64,000 nucleotides of DNA from Pseudomonas sp. P8_229 (GCF_034008635.1 NZ_CP125378.1:5394501-5458500), one strand, 5' to 3'. Shown: positions 10,762-19,356, counted from the first letter of the stretch. The notes: a model not told the origin generated them from the sequence alone. Numbers and translations: made by a program.

Positions 10762-10908
10762 GCGGAACTTCCTTGTGAGGTGAACCGCCAGCCTATCCTG
10801 CCCGGTGGGCGTCTTCCAAGTCCTTCCTCATCCCCTTGGAACCGCCGCTGCCGCGTCGGGGTCTAGCTTTTTAAGCGTCATTCCGAACGCGGTTGATGAG
10901 GATCCCCC

Positions 10909-11346
10909 ATGAATATTTTCGAAGCCCTTCGCGAAAGCCACGACCGGCAGCGCAATTACGCCAAAGCCCTGGTCAAAACCAGCGGCGATACTCCAGAGCG
11001 GGTCGAAGCCTACAAGCAGCTCAAGGCCGAACTGCAGGCCCACGAAACCGCCGAAGAACGCCACTTCTACATCCCGTTGATGGAGTTCGACAACGGCGTC
11101 GACCTCAGCCGCCACGCGATCTCGGAACACCACGAGATGGACGAGATGATGGAAGAACTGGACGAGACCGAGATGTCCAGCCCAGCGTGGCTGGTAACCG
11201 CGAAGAAGCTCTCGGACAAAGTCCATCACCATCTCAAGGAAGAAGAGCAGAAGTTCTTCCAGATGGCCGGCAAACTGCTCGACGACAAGCAAAAGGAACA
11301 TCTCGCCGGCCAATACGAAAAGGAGTATCAGGCACAACTGCCATGA
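10909..11346 (+). CDS. Hemerythrin-like (HHE cation-binding) domain protein
   Basis: Four-helix-bundle protein of 145 residues expected to bind a diiron centre. Histidine/carboxylate ligand patterns appear in order: H11 in LRESHDRQ, HETAEERHFYIP, HAISEHHEMDEMM and KVHHHLKEEEQKF. Stand-alone HHE proteins have been linked to oxygen, iron or nitrosative stress sensing, but the role here is open. A good ribosome-binding site (GAGGATC) precedes ATG 10909. The C-terminal KEYQAQLP tail is short and unstructured. Confidence 0.88.
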   Translation: MNIFEALRESHDRQRNYAKALVKTSGDTPERVEAYKQLKAELQAHETAEERHFYIPLMEFDNGVDLSRHAISEHHEMDEMMEELDETEMSSPAWLVTAKKLSDKVHHHLKEEEQKFFQMAGKLLDDKQKEHLAGQYEKEYQAQLP

Positions 11347-11404
11347 GTGCTGAATGGCGGTTTTTGCAGTGTCGGCGTGTAGGCCTTTAGCCATGCGACA
11401 GGTG

Positions 11405-11543
11405 GGTTTTGTCGCAGTTGGCTGTATATGCATCCAGTATTCTGGGTGTTTTCCGCCATCGACGGCGGATGCCTGCGACAAAACCGCCGATGGACAAAAA
11501 ATCCACCTCCGTTAGCTTGAAGGCCTCTCCTCGGGAAGGAGAG
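11405..11543 (+). promoter_or_regulatory. Structured leader upstream of the LPMO gene
   Basis: Three inverted repeats precede the LPMO-chitinase pair. An outer 13-bp pair GGTTTTGTCGCAG / CTGCGACAAAACC sits at 11405-11417 and 11473-11485. An inner TCCGCC/GGCGGA hairpin lies at 11452-11469. A separate CTCTCCT/AGGAGAG hairpin at 11525-11543 has GGGA in its loop. The last, plus the GGAG ribosome-binding site at 11557-11560, resembles Rsm-type GGA targets. Regulation is inferred only. Confidence 0.45.
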
Positions 11544-11568
11544 TTCTTAAATCAACGGAGTGAAAAAC

Positions 11569-12204
11569 ATGAATCAACCACAAGCTCAAACCCAACTGCG
11601 ACACGGTCGCGTCACCTCTCCCGCAAGCCGCGGCTCGGTCGCCATCGACCTGGGTCTGCTGGCCGGCTGGCAAGTCAACGAAATGGAAGGCGGCAAGAAC
11701 TTCCCGGCGCTGGTGGCCGGGCCGTTCCCGGCACCGTACGGTTCCGATAGTGACAGCGTCACGCCGCCGGCCGACGGTTACATCCTCAGTGGCGGCAAGG
11801 CCGATGCCCGCGATTGCGTGAACTTCACCGGCGCCGAGATGAGCAAGAAGCTCAATCGCCCATTCGAGTGGCCGCTGCTCAACGTTACCCCGGGTCAGAC
11901 CCTCAAGGTCGACTGGGTGTACACCGCAGCGCACACCACCCGTGGTTATCGCTGGCTGATCACCAAGGATGGCTGGGATCCGCAGCAGCGCATCAGCCGT
12001 GCGCAGCTGGAAGCACAGCCGTTCTTCGAGGATTTCTACACGCAGGTGCCGTACTACAGTCATGCCGGTGAGATGAAGGCCAAGGTCGATCACGAAGTGA
12101 AACTGCCGGCCAACAAGAAGGGGCATCACGTCATCGTGCTGATGTGGATCGTCGCCAACACCGGCAACGCCTTCTATCAGGCGTTCGACGTCGACTTCAA
12201 ATAA
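11569..12204 (+). CDS. AA10 lytic polysaccharide monooxygenase (chitin-binding), no classical signal peptide
   Basis: Copper-dependent oxidase that cleaves crystalline chitin. It has 211 residues. The AA10 N-terminal pattern HGRVTSPASRG starts at H12. The second copper histidine is H122 in YTAAHTTRGYRW, and the axial aromatic is F202 in NAFYQAFDVDF. Copper chemistry needs the first histidine at the free N-terminus, yet the eleven residues before it (MNQPQAQTQLR) are polar and cannot act as a Sec signal. They must therefore be removed in some other way, or the protein is not a canonical LPMO. ATG 11569 is supported by GGAG eight bases upstream. It is co-directional with the chitinase 43 bases downstream. 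Confidence 0.85.
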   Translation: MNQPQAQTQLRHGRVTSPASRGSVAIDLGLLAGWQVNEMEGGKNFPALVAGPFPAPYGSDSDSVTPPADGYILSGGKADARDCVNFTGAEMSKKLNRPFEWPLLNVTPGQTLKVDWVYTAAHTTRGYRWLITKDGWDPQQRISRAQLEAQPFFEDFYTQVPYYSHAGEMKAKVDHEVKLPANKKGHHVIVLMWIVANTGNAFYQAFDVDFK

Positions 12205-12247
12205 CGGCGCAACGCCGTCAAATTCACAGGTTCTGAAGGATTAGAAC

Positions 12248-13303
12248 ATGTCAAAAATCGACTTTTCATTGATGCAAAACACAGTGGGTGACGCGGCTTC
12301 GTTAATGCCGAGCATCGCCGGCAAGAAGATCCTCATGGGCTTCTGGCACAACTGGCCGGCCGGTCCGAGTGACGGCTACCATCAGGGCCGGTTCGCCGAA
12401 ATGTCTCTGGAGGCAGTGCCCAAGGAGTACAACGTGGTCGCGGTGGCGTTCATGAAGGGCAGCGGGATTCCGACCTTCAAGCCGTTCAACGTCTCCGACG
12501 CCGAGTTTCGTCGCCAGGTCGGCGTGCTCAACAGTCAGGGGCGGGCGGTACTGATCTCCCTGGGTGGCGCCGATGCGCATATCGAACTGCGTGCCGGACA
12601 GGAACAGCCGCTGGCCAATGAAATCATCCGACTGGTGGAAACCTACGGCTTCGACGGGCTGGACATCGATCTTGAACAGAGCGCGATTGATTTCGCTGCC
12701 AACAAGACCGTGCTCCCGGCCGCACTGAAACTGGTCAAGGATCACTACGCAGGCCAGGGCAAGCACTTCATCATCAGCATGGCCCCGGAGTTTCCGTACC
12801 TGACCACCAACGGCAAGTACGTTGGTTACCTGCAGGCGCTGGAAGGCTACTACGACTTCATCGCCCCGCAGTTCTATAACCAGGGCGGTGATGGGGTCTG
12901 GGTGCCGGAAGCCAACAACGGCAACGGCGCGTGGATCGCGCAGAACAACGATGTGCTGAAAGAGGACTTCCTTTATTACCTGACCGAAAGTCTGGTGACC
13001 GGTACCCGGGGCTTCACCAAAATTGCGGCGGATAAATTCGTCATCGGCCTGCCGGCCAATGTTGACGCCGCCACGGGGTATGTGATCGACAGCACCGCAG
13101 TGGGCAATGCGCTCAAGCGCCTGGCGATCAAAGGGCTGCCGATCAAGGGCCTGATGACCTGGTCGGTGAACTGGGACAACGGCGCCAGCAAGGACCGCGT
13201 GCCGTACAACTGGGAATTCAGTCGGCGTTATGGACCACTGATTCACGGCGTCCGCACAGCGGCCCAGGAAACGGATGACGCGTTGTCGCGCCTCGCCCGT
13301 TAA
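12248..13303 (+). CDS. GH18 chitinase, ChiC-like, catalytic domain only
   Basis: Endo-acting glycoside hydrolase family 18 enzyme of 351 residues. The catalytic DxxDxDxE motif is DGLDIDLE at 136-143, with E143 as acid/base. The substrate-binding LISLGGADAH strand and the QFYNQGG motif are present. The sequence from KKILMGFWHNWPAGPSDGY onward closely resembles P. aeruginosa ChiC as I remember it, but the C-terminal fibronectin III and chitin-binding domains are missing. There is no signal peptide, as reported for ChiC. It probably forms an operon with the LPMO; a strong terminator follows. Confidence 0.9.
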   Translation: MSKIDFSLMQNTVGDAASLMPSIAGKKILMGFWHNWPAGPSDGYHQGRFAEMSLEAVPKEYNVVAVAFMKGSGIPTFKPFNVSDAEFRRQVGVLNSQGRAVLISLGGADAHIELRAGQEQPLANEIIRLVETYGFDGLDIDLEQSAIDFAANKTVLPAALKLVKDHYAGQGKHFIISMAPEFPYLTTNGKYVGYLQALEGYYDFIAPQFYNQGGDGVWVPEANNGNGAWIAQNNDVLKEDFLYYLTESLVTGTRGFTKIAADKFVIGLPANVDAATGYVIDSTAVGNALKRLAIKGLPIKGLMTWSVNWDNGASKDRVPYNWEFSRRYGPLIHGVRTAAQETDDALSRLAR

Positions 13304-13317
13304 ACGCAAATAAAGAA

Positions 13318-13344
13318 GCCCGGTAGCGCTGCCGGGCTTTTTTT
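13318..13344 (+). terminator. Rho-independent terminator after the chitinase
   Basis: Perfect stem GCCCGG / CCGGGC around TAGCGCTG (13318-13337), followed by seven T residues. It ends the LPMO-chitinase transcript. Confidence 0.9.
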
Positions 13345-13399
13345 GTGGGCGCGATTATTCGAATATGGGCGTTTTCCGATGACACAAGGATCAGGCGTC

Positions 13400-13990
13400 A
13401 TGACCAAGACCGCCGAGCGGGTCAACATTGTCGACACTCAGGTGTTGTCCCACGACTGGTACCTGCTGAAGAAAATCAGCTTTGACTACCTGCGCAACAA
13501 TGGGGACTGGCAGCGTCAGACGCGCGAGGTCTACGACCGAGGCAATGGCGCCGCGATTCTGCTGTTCAACCGTGACAAGCGCACCGTGGTGTTGACGCGC
13601 CAATTCCGTTTACCGGTGTTCGTCAACGGTCACGACGGCTTGTTGATTGAAGTGGCGGCGGGGCTGCTCGAAGGCGCCGCGCCGGAGCAGCGGATTCGTG
13701 ATGAGGCCGAAGAGGAAACCGGTTACCGCGTGCACGACGTGAAGAAGGTGTTCGAGGCCTACATGAGCCCCGGCTCGGTGACCGAGAAACTGCACTTCTT
13801 CATTGCCGAGTACGACGCGAAGTCGAAGGTCAGCGAGGGCGGCGGCCTGGAAGAGGAAACCGAAGAACTGGAAGTGCTGGAATGGGGCTTTGATGACGCC
13901 TTGGCGGCGTTCCATCGCGGCGAGATCTGCGATGCCAAGACCATCATGCTGTTGCAGTACGCGGCGATGAATAAGCTGTTCAACACCTGA
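13400..13990 (+). CDS. nudK: GDP-mannose pyrophosphatase NudK (Nudix)
   Basis: Nudix hydrolase that splits GDP-mannose and related nucleotide sugars. It has 196 residues. The REVYDRGNGAAILLFN and TVVLTRQFR segments and the C-terminal GEICDAKTIMLLQY match NudK. The Nudix box reads GLLEGAAPEQRIRDEAEEETGY: the catalytic EAEEETG core is intact, but the first glutamate of the GX5E consensus is alanine. I chose ATG 13400 because AAGGA lies nine bases upstream. An in-frame ATG at 13379 would add seven residues. Confidence 0.85.
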   Translation: MTKTAERVNIVDTQVLSHDWYLLKKISFDYLRNNGDWQRQTREVYDRGNGAAILLFNRDKRTVVLTRQFRLPVFVNGHDGLLIEVAAGLLEGAAPEQRIRDEAEEETGYRVHDVKKVFEAYMSPGSVTEKLHFFIAEYDAKSKVSEGGGLEEETEELEVLEWGFDDALAAFHRGEICDAKTIMLLQYAAMNKLFNT

Positions 13991-14000
13991 ATTCAGCGTA

Positions 14001-14112
14001 AATCCATTGTGGTGAGGGCGCTGCTTGCTCCTGCTCCAGTGAGCAGCGCTGGCAAAATCCCGGGGCCGCTTTGCAGCCCGGCGGGAGCAAGCGCCCTCGC
14101 CACAAATGGATT
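14001..14112. repeat. Long intergenic palindrome, second REP-like family
   Basis: Outer arms AATCCATTGTGG and CCACAAATGGATT enclose GAGGGCGCTGCTTGCTCC and its mirror GGGAGCAAGCGCCCTC. The structure resembles a REPIN but has a different core (GGGAGCAAGCGCCCTCGC). It lies between the convergent nudK and ogt genes, where it may also terminate both transcripts. A degenerate relative is at 28034-28126. Confidence 0.7.
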
Positions 14113-14121
14113 TTCACAGGG

Positions 14122-14637
14122 TTAAAACAGGTTGCCTGTTCTACCGACGTCAGACCGACCGCCATCCTCCAGCGTCAGCAACCGCTCCTTGGCCTCAAGC
14201 CCACCGGCAAAACCGGTCAGTTTTCCCGACGCGCCGATCACCCGATGACACGGCGCCACAATTGAAATCGGGTTGCGCCCGTTCGCAGCCCCCACCGCAC
14301 GCACGGCGGTCGGATTGCCGATCTGTTGGGCGATCTGGCTGTAGGTGCGGGTTTCGCCAAACGGAATGGTCAGCAGCGCCGCCCAGACCTTCTTCTGAAA
14401 GTCGGTGCCGACAAAGTCCAGCTCCAGATCGAAACGATCGCGGCTGCCGGCAAAATATTCTTGCAGCTGTCGAGCGGCTTTCTGCAGCAACGGATTATCC
14501 GGCGCTTCAGTCATCGGCCCGAGGCGCACCCGGCCTGCTTTATCGTTTTCCCAGAGGATGGCCGCCAGTCGTGTGTCGTTCGCGACCAGCTTCAATTCAC
14601 CGACTGGTGAGGGCAGGGTGATGAACGTGTAAGACAT
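14122..14637 (-). CDS. ogt: Methylated-DNA-protein-cysteine methyltransferase
   Basis: Suicide repair protein that moves the methyl group from O6-methylguanine or O4-methylthymine to its own cysteine. It has 171 residues. The active site IVAPCHRVIG has C130 as acceptor. The DNA-binding helix includes GNPTAVRAVGAANGRNP with the conserved arginine finger. The N-terminal domain is a short ribonuclease-like fold and there is no Ada regulatory domain. ATG 14637 is preferred because the upstream 27 residues do not fit the family. Confidence 0.93.
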   Translation of the reverse strand: MSYTFITLPSPVGELKLVANDTRLAAILWENDKAGRVRLGPMTEAPDNPLLQKAARQLQEYFAGSRDRFDLELDFVGTDFQKKVWAALLTIPFGETRTYSQIAQQIGNPTAVRAVGAANGRNPISIVAPCHRVIGASGKLTGFAGGLEAKERLLTLEDGGRSDVGRTGNLF

Positions 14638-14789
14638 GGGGTGGAACTCCGGATCGGCACGGCGAGAGCGCCCAGCATACTGCCTGATCGAGGAGGCGCA
14701 AATCGCAATAGCGACCATACTGTTTGTTGCTTTTGAAGCGTTCCCTTCTGTTCTGCACAGAATCCAAAAACAAAAAAAGAGATCGACTC

Positions 14790-16517
14790 ATGAAGTACGA
14801 ACCTTTGGCCAAAACGCTGATTGCGACGTCACTGGCACTGAGCTGCCTCATGGCCCACGCCGCGTCGGTGGCACCGGTTACCGCCGAGAACGGCATGGTG
14901 GTCACCGCCCAACACCTGGCGTCCCATGTCGGCGTCGATGTGTTGAAAAACGGCGGCAACGCGGTGGATGCTGCGGTTGCCGTGGGTTATGCGCTGGCGG
15001 TGGTTTATCCCGCGGCGGGCAATCTCGGCGGTGGCGGCTTCATGACCATTCAACTGGCGGACGGGCGCAAGACCTTTCTCGACTTCCGCGAAAAAGCCCC
15101 GCTGGCGGCAACCGCCAACATGTACCTGGACAAGGACGGCAACGTCGTCCCGGACCTGAGCACCCGTGGCCATCTCGCCGTGGCAGTGCCGGGCACCGTG
15201 TCGGGCATGGAGCTGGCGCTGAGCAAGTACGGCACCAAGCCGCGCAAGGACATGATCGCTCCGGCGATCAAACTGGCTGAAGACGGTTTCGAACTGGAGC
15301 AGGGCGACGTCGATCTGCTGGACTACGCCACCGATGTGTTCAAGAAGGACATGCGCGACTCCGGCTCGATCTTCCTGCACAACGGCGAGCCGATGCAGGT
15401 CGGGCAGAAACTGGTGCAGAAGGACCTGGCGAAAACCCTGCGCACCATCTCGGAAAAAGGCGCCGACGGCTTCTATAAAGGCTGGGTGGCCGACGCTATC
15501 GTCACCTCCAGCCAGGCCAACAAGGGCATCATCACCCAGGCTGACCTCGACAAGTACAAGACCCGTGAACTGGCCCCGGTGGAATGCGACTACCGTGGCT
15601 ACCACGTAGTCTCGGCGCCACCGCCAAGCTCTGGCGGGGTAGTGATCTGCGAGATCATGAACATTCTCGAAGGCTACCCGATGAAGGATCTGGGCTTCCA
15701 TTCGGCCCAGGGCATGCACTACCAGATCGAGGCGATGCGTCACGCCTACGTGGACCGCAACAGCTACCTGGGCGACCCGGATTTCGTCAAGAACCCGATC
15801 GAGCACCTGCTGGACAAGAACTACGCGACCAAGCTGCGTGACGCGATCCAGCCGCAGAAGGCCGGAATCTCCGCCGAGCTGAAACCCGGCGTCGCGCCGC
15901 ATGAAGGCAACAACACCACGCACTATTCGATCGTCGACAAGTGGGGCAACGCGGTGTCGGTGACCTACACCCTCAATGACTGGTTCGGCGCCGGCGTGAT
16001 GGCGAGCAAGACCGGGGTGATCCTCAACGACGAAATGGACGACTTCACCTCCAAGGTCGGCGTGCCGAACATGTACGGCCTGGTCCAGGGTGAAGCCAAC
16101 GCCATTGCGCCGGGCAAAACCCCGCTGTCGTCGATGAGCCCGACCATCGTCACCAAGGACGGAAAAGTGGTGATGGTGGTCGGTACACCAGGTGGCAGCC
16201 GGATCATCACCGCCACCTTGCTGACCATGCTCAACGTCATCGACTACGGCATGGGCCTGCAGGAAGCGGTCGACGCGCCACGTTTCCACCAGCAATGGAT
16301 GCCGGAACAAACCAACCTCGAAGACTTCGCCGCCAGCCCCGACACGAAGAAGATCCTCGAGAGCTGGGGCCACAAGTTTGCGGGGCCGCAGGATGCCAAC
16401 CACATTGCGGCGATCCTGGTCGGCGCGCCGTCGCTGGGCGGTAAGCCGGTGGGCAAAAACCGCTTCTACGGCGCCAACGATCCACGGCGCAATACCGGGT
16501 TGTCACTGGGTTACTGA
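14790..16517 (+). CDS. ggt: Periplasmic gamma-glutamyltransferase (GGT)
   Basis: N-terminal nucleophile hydrolase that removes or transfers the gamma-glutamyl group of glutathione and similar peptides in the periplasm. It has 575 residues with a signal peptide ending near AHAAS (about residue 25). The precursor cleaves itself before the catalytic threonine T376 in the GNNTTHYSIVD motif, giving large and small subunits. The small subunit carries SSMSPTIV and GTPGGSRIIT, which bind the gamma-glutamyl carboxylate. Upstream is an A-rich leader; a strong hairpin follows. Here it may feed the window's amine and peptide catabolism. Confidence 0.94.
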   Translation: MKYEPLAKTLIATSLALSCLMAHAASVAPVTAENGMVVTAQHLASHVGVDVLKNGGNAVDAAVAVGYALAVVYPAAGNLGGGGFMTIQLADGRKTFLDFREKAPLAATANMYLDKDGNVVPDLSTRGHLAVAVPGTVSGMELALSKYGTKPRKDMIAPAIKLAEDGFELEQGDVDLLDYATDVFKKDMRDSGSIFLHNGEPMQVGQKLVQKDLAKTLRTISEKGADGFYKGWVADAIVTSSQANKGIITQADLDKYKTRELAPVECDYRGYHVVSAPPPSSGGVVICEIMNILEGYPMKDLGFHSAQGMHYQIEAMRHAYVDRNSYLGDPDFVKNPIEHLLDKNYATKLRDAIQPQKAGISAELKPGVAPHEGNNTTHYSIVDKWGNAVSVTYTLNDWFGAGVMASKTGVILNDEMDDFTSKVGVPNMYGLVQGEANAIAPGKTPLSSMSPTIVTKDGKVVMVVGTPGGSRIITATLLTMLNVIDYGMGLQEAVDAPRFHQQWMPEQTNLEDFAASPDTKKILESWGHKFAGPQDANHIAAILVGAPSLGGKPVGKNRFYGANDPRRNTGLSLGY

Positions 16518-16528
16518 TAGGCGTAAAA

Positions 16529-16558
16529 GAGGGGGGCGGGCTCTGGCCCGCCCCCCTC
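16529..16558. terminator. Perfect 13-bp GC hairpin after ggt
   Basis: The arms GAGGGGGGCGGGC (16529-16541) and GCCCGCCCCCCTC (16546-16558) pair perfectly around a four-base loop. There is no T-run on the plus strand, so it may act as an attenuator or RNA-stabilising hairpin between ggt and the next gene rather than a strict terminator. Confidence 0.65.
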
Positions 16559-16585
16559 TCAAGGATCGATCAAGGAAGGCCCATC

Positions 16586-17119
16586 ATGTCTAGCGCATTG
16601 CTGATCATCGACGTCCAGCAGGCCCTCTGCTCCGGCCAGTACCAGTGCTTCGACATCCACCGCGTCATCGACACCATCAACCAGCTCAGTACGCGCGCGC
16701 GCAATTGCCGCGTGCCGGTGGTGCTGATTCAGCATGAAGAAAAGGACAGCCCATTGGCCCACGGTGCCGAAGGCTGGCAACTGGCCGAAGGCCTGCTGAC
16801 TGAAGCCCAAGACCTGCGTGTACGCAAAACCGCCCCGGATTCGTTCTACCAGCCCGACCTGGGCAAACTGCTGCCCGGCGAAGACTTCGAACGCCTGATC
16901 ATCTGCGGCCTGCAAACCGACTACTGCGTCAACGCCACCGTGCGCAAGGCCCATCATCTGGGTTATGACGTGGTACTCGTCGCGGACGCTCACTCCACCG
17001 TCGACAATGGCAACATGAGCGCCGAAGACATCATCGCCGAACACAATAAGGACCTGGCGCACCTGACCGGTGCCACCGGCCGCATCGACGTCAAACCCGC
17101 AGCCGACATCGTTTTCTAA
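16586..17119 (+). CDS. Isochorismatase-like cysteine hydrolase
   Basis: Cytosolic amidohydrolase of the isochorismatase fold, 177 residues. The catalytic triad is visible: D9 in LLIIDVQ, K81 in RVRKTAPDSF and C114 in LQTDYCVNATVRKAH. The cysteine identifies an amidase (nicotinamidase-like) activity rather than true isochorismatase, but the substrate cannot be read from sequence. The preceding cis-peptide region GLQTD is conserved. It may be co-transcribed with ggt at a reduced level through the 16529 hairpin. Confidence 0.88.
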   Translation: MSSALLIIDVQQALCSGQYQCFDIHRVIDTINQLSTRARNCRVPVVLIQHEEKDSPLAHGAEGWQLAEGLLTEAQDLRVRKTAPDSFYQPDLGKLLPGEDFERLIICGLQTDYCVNATVRKAHHLGYDVVLVADAHSTVDNGNMSAEDIIAEHNKDLAHLTGATGRIDVKPAADIVF

Positions 17120-17135
17120 AGCCAGCGCATACCCC

Positions 17136-17573
17136 TGTGGGAGCGAGCCTGCTCGCGAAAGCGGTGTGCCTGTGACGCACGTGTTGGCTGACCAAATGCC
17201 TTCGCGAGCAAGCCCGCTCCCACAATAATGCGTGGTGTTCGCAGATTCCCCTGTCCAGCATAGGCCCCCTGTAGGAGCAAGCCTGCTCGCGAAAGCGGTG
17301 TGCCTGTGACGCATGCCTGTGACGCATGTGTTGGCTGACCCAACGCCTTCGCGAGCAAGCCCGCTCCCACAATGATTGATGGTGTTCACAGATTCCTATG
17401 TCCGGCATAAGTCCCCTGTAGGAGTGAGCCTGCTCGCGAAAGCGTTGCTTCTGTGACGTGTGTGTTGGCTAACCCAACGCCTTTGCGAGCAAGCCCGCTC
17501 CCACAATAATGCGTGGTGTTCGCAGATTCCCCTGTCCAGCATAAGTCCCCTGTGGGGCTTGCCCGCGAAGGCG
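17136..17573. repeat. Cluster of three REPINs and one REP half-site
   Basis: This 512-base gene-free gap (17120-17632) is almost wholly REP sequence. Full REPINs lie at 17136-17225, 17270-17372 and 17417-17505, and a lone degenerate REP at 17551-17573. Similar spacers (TGTGACGCAYGTGTTGGCTGACC and GTGTTCGCAGATTCC) show tandem duplication. The second copy carries an internal repeat of GACGCATGCCTGT. Confidence 0.9.
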
Positions 17574-17632
17574 GCAGCACTGCCAACATTTCGCTGGCAT
17601 AATGCCGCTGCCCCGAAGAATGGAATCTGTCG

Positions 17633-18652
17633 ATGTTGCCTTTCAAACTCCGCCACGCGTTTCTGCTGGCGTCCCTGATGTTTATTCCCGCTGTACACGC
17701 CAGCAGTTTTGATTGCGCCAGCGCCACCAGTCCGGCTGAAAAAACCATTTGCTCTGATCCCTATATCTCGAATCTTGATGAGAAACTGGGCTCGCTGTGG
17801 CGTGCTACGTTGCCCAAAGTTGTGGATTCGAAAGCCTTGAAGGTCGATCAGCGAGGCTGGCTGAAGCAACGCAATCAATGTGCTGCGGATGTTGCCTGTT
17901 TGCGCCGGCAATACCTGATGCGCCTCAAGGCCCTGGAGTTCATGGCCAAACCCTTCAATTGGGATGCGACCTGGCAGCTCATTCCATGGGGCGTTTCAGC
18001 GGCGGTTGTGGTGAACACCAAGCGTATCGATGCCACTCATATCGCCTTTGATATTTCAGGCGTGGCCGGCGCCAACTCCGGCGACATGGATGGCGTCGCC
18101 ACCATTGAGGGCAGCGAAGCACACTACGCCCAAGTCAACTGTTCGTTGAAGTTCAGCCCATTCAACGGACTGTTGGACATTGCACAAGATGGTGCAGACC
18201 CTGCTTGCGGTGGTGGTATGGGGGTTTATTACGGCGGGCGCTACGTGGCGTCGGAACAGTCACTGTCGATTGATTACGACCTGCTCAGCCTGGGGGTGGC
18301 GCGGACTGAGCAGGAAAACGAGCTATTGCACACGCTGCTCAAAGGCGATTATCAGACGTTGTTGCAAAACAGTGGATCGATGGTGACGGGCGAGGCTTCC
18401 CGCGATGTGCCGGATGCTCAGGTCGATGAGTTCTGGTTACGTGGGCTGGCCAATACCAATGCAGGCATCCTGATGCGAGCGCCGGACGCTCGGGTATGGC
18501 TCGTGTTATTGGTGTTCGATGAGCAGCGTCAATTGCGTGCCCGCTATTACACCAACGTACCGCAATGGAAAAAACGTGTGCCCGAAGCACTGCTTGCCTG
18601 GCATACGCGAATAGCGAACGGTGAGACTTTGCCGCTGGATTTCATGCCCTGA
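17633..18652 (+). CDS. Secreted protein with LprI-like (DUF1311) N-terminal domain
   Basis: Predicted exported protein of 339 residues. The signal peptide ends near AVHAS (residue 24). It is followed by a cysteine-bearing LprI-like domain, SFDCASATSPAEKTICSDPYISNLDEKLG, with further cysteines at NQCAADVACL giving two likely disulfides. Such domains occur in lysozyme-inhibitor LprI and in many unrelated secreted proteins. The remaining 230 residues show no family I recognise; they contain an internal cysteine pair (NCSLKF, DPACGGG). Its 5' side is the REPIN cluster and it has a bidirectional terminator with the next gene. Confidence 0.75.
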   Translation: MLPFKLRHAFLLASLMFIPAVHASSFDCASATSPAEKTICSDPYISNLDEKLGSLWRATLPKVVDSKALKVDQRGWLKQRNQCAADVACLRRQYLMRLKALEFMAKPFNWDATWQLIPWGVSAAVVVNTKRIDATHIAFDISGVAGANSGDMDGVATIEGSEAHYAQVNCSLKFSPFNGLLDIAQDGADPACGGGMGVYYGGRYVASEQSLSIDYDLLSLGVARTEQENELLHTLLKGDYQTLLQNSGSMVTGEASRDVPDAQVDEFWLRGLANTNAGILMRAPDARVWLVLLVFDEQRQLRARYYTNVPQWKKRVPEALLAWHTRIANGETLPLDFMP

Positions 18653-18688
18653 CGCTCTGCGGCGAGGTACTTGGCGAAACATCGACGG

Positions 18689-18709
18689 GGCTGCCCGAGG
18701 CAGCCCCGC
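18689..18709. terminator. Hairpin between convergent genes
   Basis: GGGGCTGCC / GGCAGCCCC pair perfectly around CGA and can be extended by CGAC/GTCG. It lies between two convergent stops and probably serves both strands, although there is no long T-run. Confidence 0.6.
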
Positions 18710-18714
18710 GTCGT

Positions 18715-19356
18715 TCAAGTCGCAAACAACCATCCACGTGCAGTCGCCACAGGTTCCGACACCACCCCCTCCAGCACCATCCGCGTGATGGTGTTGGCGG
18801 CGGTCTGATAGTCCTCATCCTGCGGCACCGGGCGCCCGGTGATGCAGCCCATCTGCCAGCCGATGTTGGTGTAGGTGCGGGTCGCCGACCAGATGAAGAG
18901 CATCAGATGCTCCGGGTCTACCGGTGCCAGCAAGCCGCGTTCGATCCAGCTGCGCAGGCAGTCGACGTTGCGCCGCGCTTCGGCGTGCAGCAGGTCGCGG
19001 CATTCGTCCGGCAGTTGGCGTCCACCAAGCAGCAGTTCGCCGCTGAACACCTTGGCGATCGCCGGATGCTCGCGGGCGATGCGGATGCGGGCGGCGACGT
19101 AGGCACGCAGGCCGATCAGCGGATCGTCGCTTTCGCGCAGTGCCGCCGAGGCTTCCAGAAGCGGCTCGACAAATCCCAGGAGGACCTTGGAGTACAGGTT
19201 TTCCTTGGTCTGGAAGTAGTAATACAGGTTAGCCTTGGGCACGCCAGCGCGGGCGGCGATGTCGCGGGTCTGGGTCGCATCGAAGCCGTTGGCGGCAAAC
19301 TCCTCGCTGGCGGCGGCGAGGATCAGTTGCTCGTTGCGTACGCGGATGGCGCTCAT
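18715..19356 (-). CDS. TetR family regulator, RutR-type C-terminal domain
   Basis: Transcriptional repressor of 213 residues. The N-terminal helix-turn-helix spans about residues 8-55 (AAASEEFAANGFDATQTRDIAARAGVPKANLYYYFQTKE is the typical TetR arrangement). The ligand domain resembles the RutR/YcdC group (ARIRIAREHPAIAKVF, and the C-terminal IWSATRTYTNIGWQM). RutR senses uracil in E. coli, but ligand and targets here are unknown because the neighbours are not pyrimidine genes. ATG 19356 was chosen from the usual short N-terminal arm; the open frame extends much further upstream without domain content. Confidence 0.85.
   Translation of the reverse strand: MSAIRVRNEQLILAAASEEFAANGFDATQTRDIAARAGVPKANLYYYFQTKENLYSKVLLGFVEPLLEASAALRESDDPLIGLRAYVAARIRIAREHPAIAKVFSGELLLGGRQLPDECRDLLHAEARRNVDCLRSWIERGLLAPVDPEHLMLFIWSATRTYTNIGWQMGCITGRPVPQDEDYQTAANTITRMVLEGVVSEPVATARGWLFAT

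Noticed and set aside
14829..16403. 524-codon minus-strand frame opposite ggt
   Set aside because: Shadow of a clearly recognised enzyme gene; no ribosome-binding site or domain.
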